Assembly (NCBI RefSeq): GCF_000577275.2
Contig: NZ_CBYB010000030.1
Location: 1-8,216, forward strand
DNA: 8,216 nucleotides
Source: Rhizobium favelukesii
GTDB lineage: Bacteria; Pseudomonadota; Alphaproteobacteria; Rhizobiales; Rhizobiaceae
Direction: 5' to 3'
Both the position numbers and the translations under genes were made by a program. The stretch's first letter is position 1, and the number at the start of each line of letters is the position of its first letter. The notes beneath the pieces were generated by a model. That model worked only from the letters and a program-made list of their open reading frames with translations. It did not search any database and was not told where the DNA came from. This document shows, piece by piece, positions 5,525 to 8,216 of this stretch.

Positions 5525-7311
5525 CGAACGAGATGTCCTTTGATGCGGTGATCGTCGGAGCCGGTGTCGCCGGAGCGCTGATCGCAAAGCGCTTGAGCAA
5601 AGCCAACCTGCGCGTGCTGCTGCTTGAGGCTGGACCCGATACGACACGTAGTTTTAAGGGCTACACAGAGCACCTGGAGCACTTCTACGCGGCAAACAGC
5701 AAAGGGCCGGAATCGCCCTGGCCGCCGTCCGTCGGCGCACCGCAACCAGACACCGCCGACTTGCGGTCGAATAACGGCTATTTCGTTCAGCGCGGCCCCG
5801 ACCTCTACGGCAGCAGCTATACGCGGCTGTTGGGCGGGTCAACCCTGCACTGGCTTGGCGTGTCGCTGCGCATGCTACCTGAGGATTTCCGCATGAGATC
5901 GCTGCACGGTGTCGGCCGGGACTGGCCGCTCGACTATGCAACACTCGCCCCCTACTACGAACAGGCAGAGCACGAGATCGGTGTTTCCGCGGACGCCGCC
6001 GAACAGCACTATCTCGGACTTACCTTCTCTAAGGGGTATGACTACCCGATGCGGCGCCTACCACCCAGTTTCTCGGATCGCGTGCTCGCCGCGGCGGTCG
6101 ACGGGATGGAAATTCGGCTTGAAGACCAGCCTTTCGGGCTCAAGGTTCGCAGCTATCCAGCGGCCCGCAATTCGCTCCCACGCAAATCCTATCGGCCGGT
6201 CGGCGCCGTCGATAGCCAGACCGGCGGAGCATTGGGGTTTTGCTATCTCGGAGAACGCTGCGAGGGCAATACGTCCTGTACGCCGATCTGCCCGGTGCAG
6301 GCAAAGTACAACGCCGGCAAAACGCTGGCGCAGGCGGATCCGAAACACCTGACCATTCTAACGCAAGCCGTCGCCTCGAAGGTCCATGTCGATCCGACAA
6401 GCGGTGAGGTGAAGGGGATTGAATATCAACGCTATGACAATCCGAACTCGACCAGTTCGACGATGCATGTCGCAACGGCGCGTGTCTATGTGCTAGCGGC
6501 GCACGCCATCGAAAATGCCAAGCTCATGCTGGCCTCCGGGCTCGCCGGACGGCACCATCAAGTCGGCAAAACCCTTATGGACCATCCGACGCTTTATGCC
6601 TGGGGGCTTGCGCCACGTCCGATCGGCGCCTACCGGGGCCCTCAGTCGACGGCGGGCATCGAGGATCTGAGGGGCGGCGCGTTTCGCTCACGACACGCAG
6701 CATTCCGCTTCGACGTCGGCAATGACGGTTGGCGGGCAAGCACGGGTGCTCCTGATACGGTCGTGTCTCAAGCCGTGATGACGAACCGCCTCTATGGCTC
6801 GGCGCTACGCAAGCAACTTGAGGCGACGCTATCGCGCCATGTCCGCTTCTCGGTGGCGGTCGAGCAGCTTCCAGATCCGGCCAACAGCGTCAGTATTGAC
6901 CCGCGCTATCGCGATCCGATGGGCAATCCGCGCCCCGTGATCGACTACAGGATCGATGACTACACCCTTGAAGGAATGGTAGCCGCTGCGAACGTCGCCA
7001 AAGCCATATTTCGTCGGGCCGGTATAACGGACTGCACCGATGCGGATCAAGGAAGCTGGTTCCCGACAACCTTTTATCAAGGTCGCGCAATCCATTACCA
7101 CGGAATGGGGCATTTCGCCGGCACCCATGTCATGGGCGAGGATCCGAGCGGATCCGTCGTTGACGCGGACCAGCGCGCGTGGGAGCACAGGAACCTGTTT
7201 GTGGTCGGCTCCGGCAGCTTTCCCACCCTAGGTACATCCAATCCGACGCTGACCCTATCGGCATTGGCCTTGCGGACAGCAGATCGGCTGATCGCGACCT
7301 TCGCACACTGA
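5521..7311 (+). CDS. GMC-family FAD dehydrogenase, large (catalytic) subunit, 596 aa
   Basis: This flavoprotein should oxidise a sugar or alcohol with FAD and pass electrons to an acceptor. Residues 7-37 hold the FAD-binding Rossmann fold, with GAGVAG at 13-18 and the ribose-binding E36. GGSTLHW at 105-111 is the second flavin-contact loop. C241, C247, C253 and C257 form a Cx5Cx5Cx3C cluster followed by PVQAKYNAGKT; relatives such as Burkholderia glucose dehydrogenase bind a 3Fe-4S centre in this region. The C-terminal catalytic pair is H531 (GHFAGTHVMG) and N574 (GTSNPT), 43 residues apart as in cellobiose dehydrogenase. Thus it belongs with the multi-subunit bacterial GADH/FDH/SLDH large subunits, not simple oxidases. 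ATG 5521 overlaps the small-subunit stop and has GGGGAGGAGG just upstream; the open frame extending back to 5323 overlaps the small subunit and lacks the fold. No signal peptide. Substrate unknown; the upstream glycosidase suggests glucose or a related sugar. Confidence 0.92.
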   Translation: MTNEMSFDAVIVGAGVAGALIAKRLSKANLRVLLLEAGPDTTRSFKGYTEHLEHFYAANSKGPESPWPPSVGAPQPDTADLRSNNGYFVQRGPDLYGSSYTRLLGGSTLHWLGVSLRMLPEDFRMRSLHGVGRDWPLDYATLAPYYEQAEHEIGVSADAAEQHYLGLTFSKGYDYPMRRLPPSFSDRVLAAAVDGMEIRLEDQPFGLKVRSYPAARNSLPRKSYRPVGAVDSQTGGALGFCYLGERCEGNTSCTPICPVQAKYNAGKTLAQADPKHLTILTQAVASKVHVDPTSGEVKGIEYQRYDNPNSTSSTMHVATARVYVLAAHAIENAKLMLASGLAGRHHQVGKTLMDHPTLYAWGLAPRPIGAYRGPQSTAGIEDLRGGAFRSRHAAFRFDVGNDGWRASTGAPDTVVSQAVMTNRLYGSALRKQLEATLSRHVRFSVAVEQLPDPANSVSIDPRYRDPMGNPRPVIDYRIDDYTLEGMVAAANVAKAIFRRAGITDCTDADQGSWFPTTFYQGRAIHYHGMGHFAGTHVMGEDPSGSVVDADQRAWEHRNLFVVGSGSFPTLGTSNPTLTLSALALRTADRLIATFAH

Positions 7312-7411
7312 CCACATCTGGCGCGAGCAGAGGCGGAAGAGCCCACCCGTTCGCCCCGATCATTCGAGCAGAGCGGTCATTCGATCGCGCTATGTAGAGG
7401 GAGCAAGCAGG

Positions 7412-7516
7412 ATGCATCTATCATTTCGGTTGCCGGCCAGCCAGGGAAGAGGTCGAGGGACCGGCATTCGTTTTTCACCCCTTATGATGGAGGTGCGCCG
7501 TGTTGCTTTCCATTGA
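7412..7516 (+). CDS. Possible 34-aa leader ORF before the second GMC gene
   Basis: ATG 7412 has GAGGGAG at 7397-7403, eight bases upstream, and opens a short frame beginning MHLSFRLPASQGRGRG that stops at TGA 7514-7516, 17 bases inside the next gene in another frame. The product is basic, with no known motif. The ribosome site of the next gene (7489-7493) lies inside it, so translation could couple the two genes. It sits in a 188-base gap that otherwise has no gene. Chance occurrence is quite possible. Confidence 0.25.
   Translation: MHLSFRLPASQGRGRGTGIRFSPLMMEVRRVAFH
7489..7493 (+). promoter_or_regulatory. Ribosome site selecting a GTG start
   Basis: GGAGG lies six bases before GTG 7500. 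The nearby ATGs at 7484 and 7487 are out of frame with the GMC protein, and no in-frame ATG precedes the flavin-binding motif, so the GTG is the best start. Confidence 0.65.
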
Positions 7517-8216
7517 CGCTGCACGAAGGACGGACATCCAGGCCGTTTCGGCGGATAGTGACTACGATGCGGTCATTATCGGTTCGGGCATATCGGGCGC
7601 AATCATTGCCAGTGAGCTTAGCAAGGCGGGCAAGCGCGTTCTCGTCCTTGAAGCAGGATCCGCAACTGATCGGACGCTTCGCGGCTATCAAGAATATGTC
7701 ACCAACTTCTACGGTGCGGCAACCAAGGACAACCAGTCACCCTATCCCGTCAATCTCAACGCGCCGATGCCCCGCAGTCCAGAGTTGCGCAAGCTCCAGC
7801 CGGGCGAAACCAATGCCTCGGCCTACATGGTGCAATCAGGCCCCTACGTGACCGACACGACCTATACCCGGGTTTTCGGCGGCACGACCATGCATTGGGA
7901 GGCGAAGACGCCGCGCATGCTACAGGAAGACTTCAAGGCAAAGTCGCTGTTCGGTCAGGGCGTCGACTGGCCCCTGAACTACACGGACATCGAGGCGGAC
8001 TATCAGATCGCTGAGCGGGAGATCGGCGTATCCGCCGACGTCGACGATCAAACCTATCTCGATGTCACATTTCCCAAGGACTATGTCTTTCCGATGCAGG
8101 GCCTGCCGCTGTCCTACTTGGACCAGATGGTGGCAAAAGGCATCAATGGTACCGATGTCAAGCTTTACGGAGAGACATATCCGATCAAGGTTCGACCCTA
8201 TCCGCAGGGACGCAAT
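7500..8216 (+). CDS. Second GMC-family FAD dehydrogenase, N-terminal 239 aa, cut by window end
   Basis: The protein is a homologue of the preceding GMC subunit and continues beyond the right edge. DYDAVIIGSGISG at 21-33 is the FAD Rossmann motif, E51 (LVLEAG) binds the ribose, and FGGTTMHW at 126-133 is the flavin-contact loop. Shared landmarks with the neighbour include GVDWPLNYTDIEADYQIAER (GxDWPLxYxxxxxxYxxAE), EIGVSAD, the VRPYPQGRN end (neighbour: VRSYPAARN) and an FYGAATK/FYAANSK match. About 20 residues precede the fold that the neighbour lacks; they are not a signal peptide or Tat signal (MLLSIDAARRTDIQ). The start is GTG with a good ribosome site. The Cys cluster and catalytic His/Asn lie outside the window. 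The gene is 188 bases after its paralogue, so it may be expressed separately, may share the single small subunit in view, or may have its own partner downstream. Tandem duplication followed by divergence is likely. Confidence 0.9.
   Translation, partial: MLLSIDAARRTDIQAVSADSDYDAVIIGSGISGAIIASELSKAGKRVLVLEAGSATDRTLRGYQEYVTNFYGAATKDNQSPYPVNLNAPMPRSPELRKLQPGETNASAYMVQSGPYVTDTTYTRVFGGTTMHWEAKTPRMLQEDFKAKSLFGQGVDWPLNYTDIEADYQIAEREIGVSADVDDQTYLDVTFPKDYVFPMQGLPLSYLDQMVAKGINGTDVKLYGETYPIKVRPYPQGRN

Noticed and set aside
7431..7475. TGCCGG/CCGGCA inverted repeat followed by a T-run, possible terminator after the first GMC gene
   Set aside because: The stem is only six pairs with a 24-base loop, too weak for an intrinsic terminator.
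1..8216. tRNA, rRNA, CRISPR array or phage attachment site
   Set aside because: No cloverleaf, regularly spaced repeat or recognisable att core was seen on either strand.

Overview
The window reads as accessory DNA of an alphaproteobacterium, most likely Rhizobiales (Rhizobium, Sinorhizobium or Mesorhizobium-like). Grounds: GC-rich codon use, a LuxR/LuxI pair whose synthase resembles the rhizobial CinI/MrtI type, a small Rmf/CrpP-like protein, and an IS110-type transposase scar. The genus is an inference from remembered families; no search was run.

Left end (1-1081) is gene-poor and degraded. It holds a possible C-terminal scrap of a gene entering from the left, a small minus-strand Rmf/CrpP-like gene (142-396), about 270 bases with nothing recognisable, the frameshifted C-terminal end of an IS110-family transposase (minus strand, 663-878), and directly against it the C-terminal end of an Xre-type helix-turn-helix regulator (plus strand, 870-995). 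The last two have lost their 5' parts and meet at one junction.

Middle (1082-2879) is a quorum-sensing locus on the plus strand: a LuxR-type acyl-homoserine-lactone receptor, a LuxI-type synthase with every canonical catalytic residue, and an 87-residue protein with a perfect AGGAGG ribosome site whose place and size recall CinS of Rhizobium. The luxR-luxI gap has a GC-rich near-palindrome that could be the LuxR operator, and an 11-bp perfect hairpin that pairs the luxI start codon.

Right part (3136-8216) is a five-gene plus-strand cluster: a lipocalin-like protein, a GH15 glucoamylase-type glycosidase of the fungal kind, a FAD-sorbitol-dehydrogenase-type small subunit, a GMC flavoprotein dehydrogenase large subunit, and a second homologous GMC protein cut by the window end. 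Genes 2-3 and 3-4 overlap by ATGA, which implies tight coupling. A plausible logic is that the GH15 enzyme frees a sugar from a glucan or glycoside and the small-subunit/GMC complex oxidises it. None of the proteins with a visible N-terminus shows a Sec or Tat signal, unlike the periplasmic membrane-bound relatives, so the pathway may be cytoplasmic. This leaderless glycosidase-dehydrogenase cluster next to a quorum-sensing locus is the best candidate for something undescribed. Whether quorum sensing controls it cannot be decided from sequence alone.
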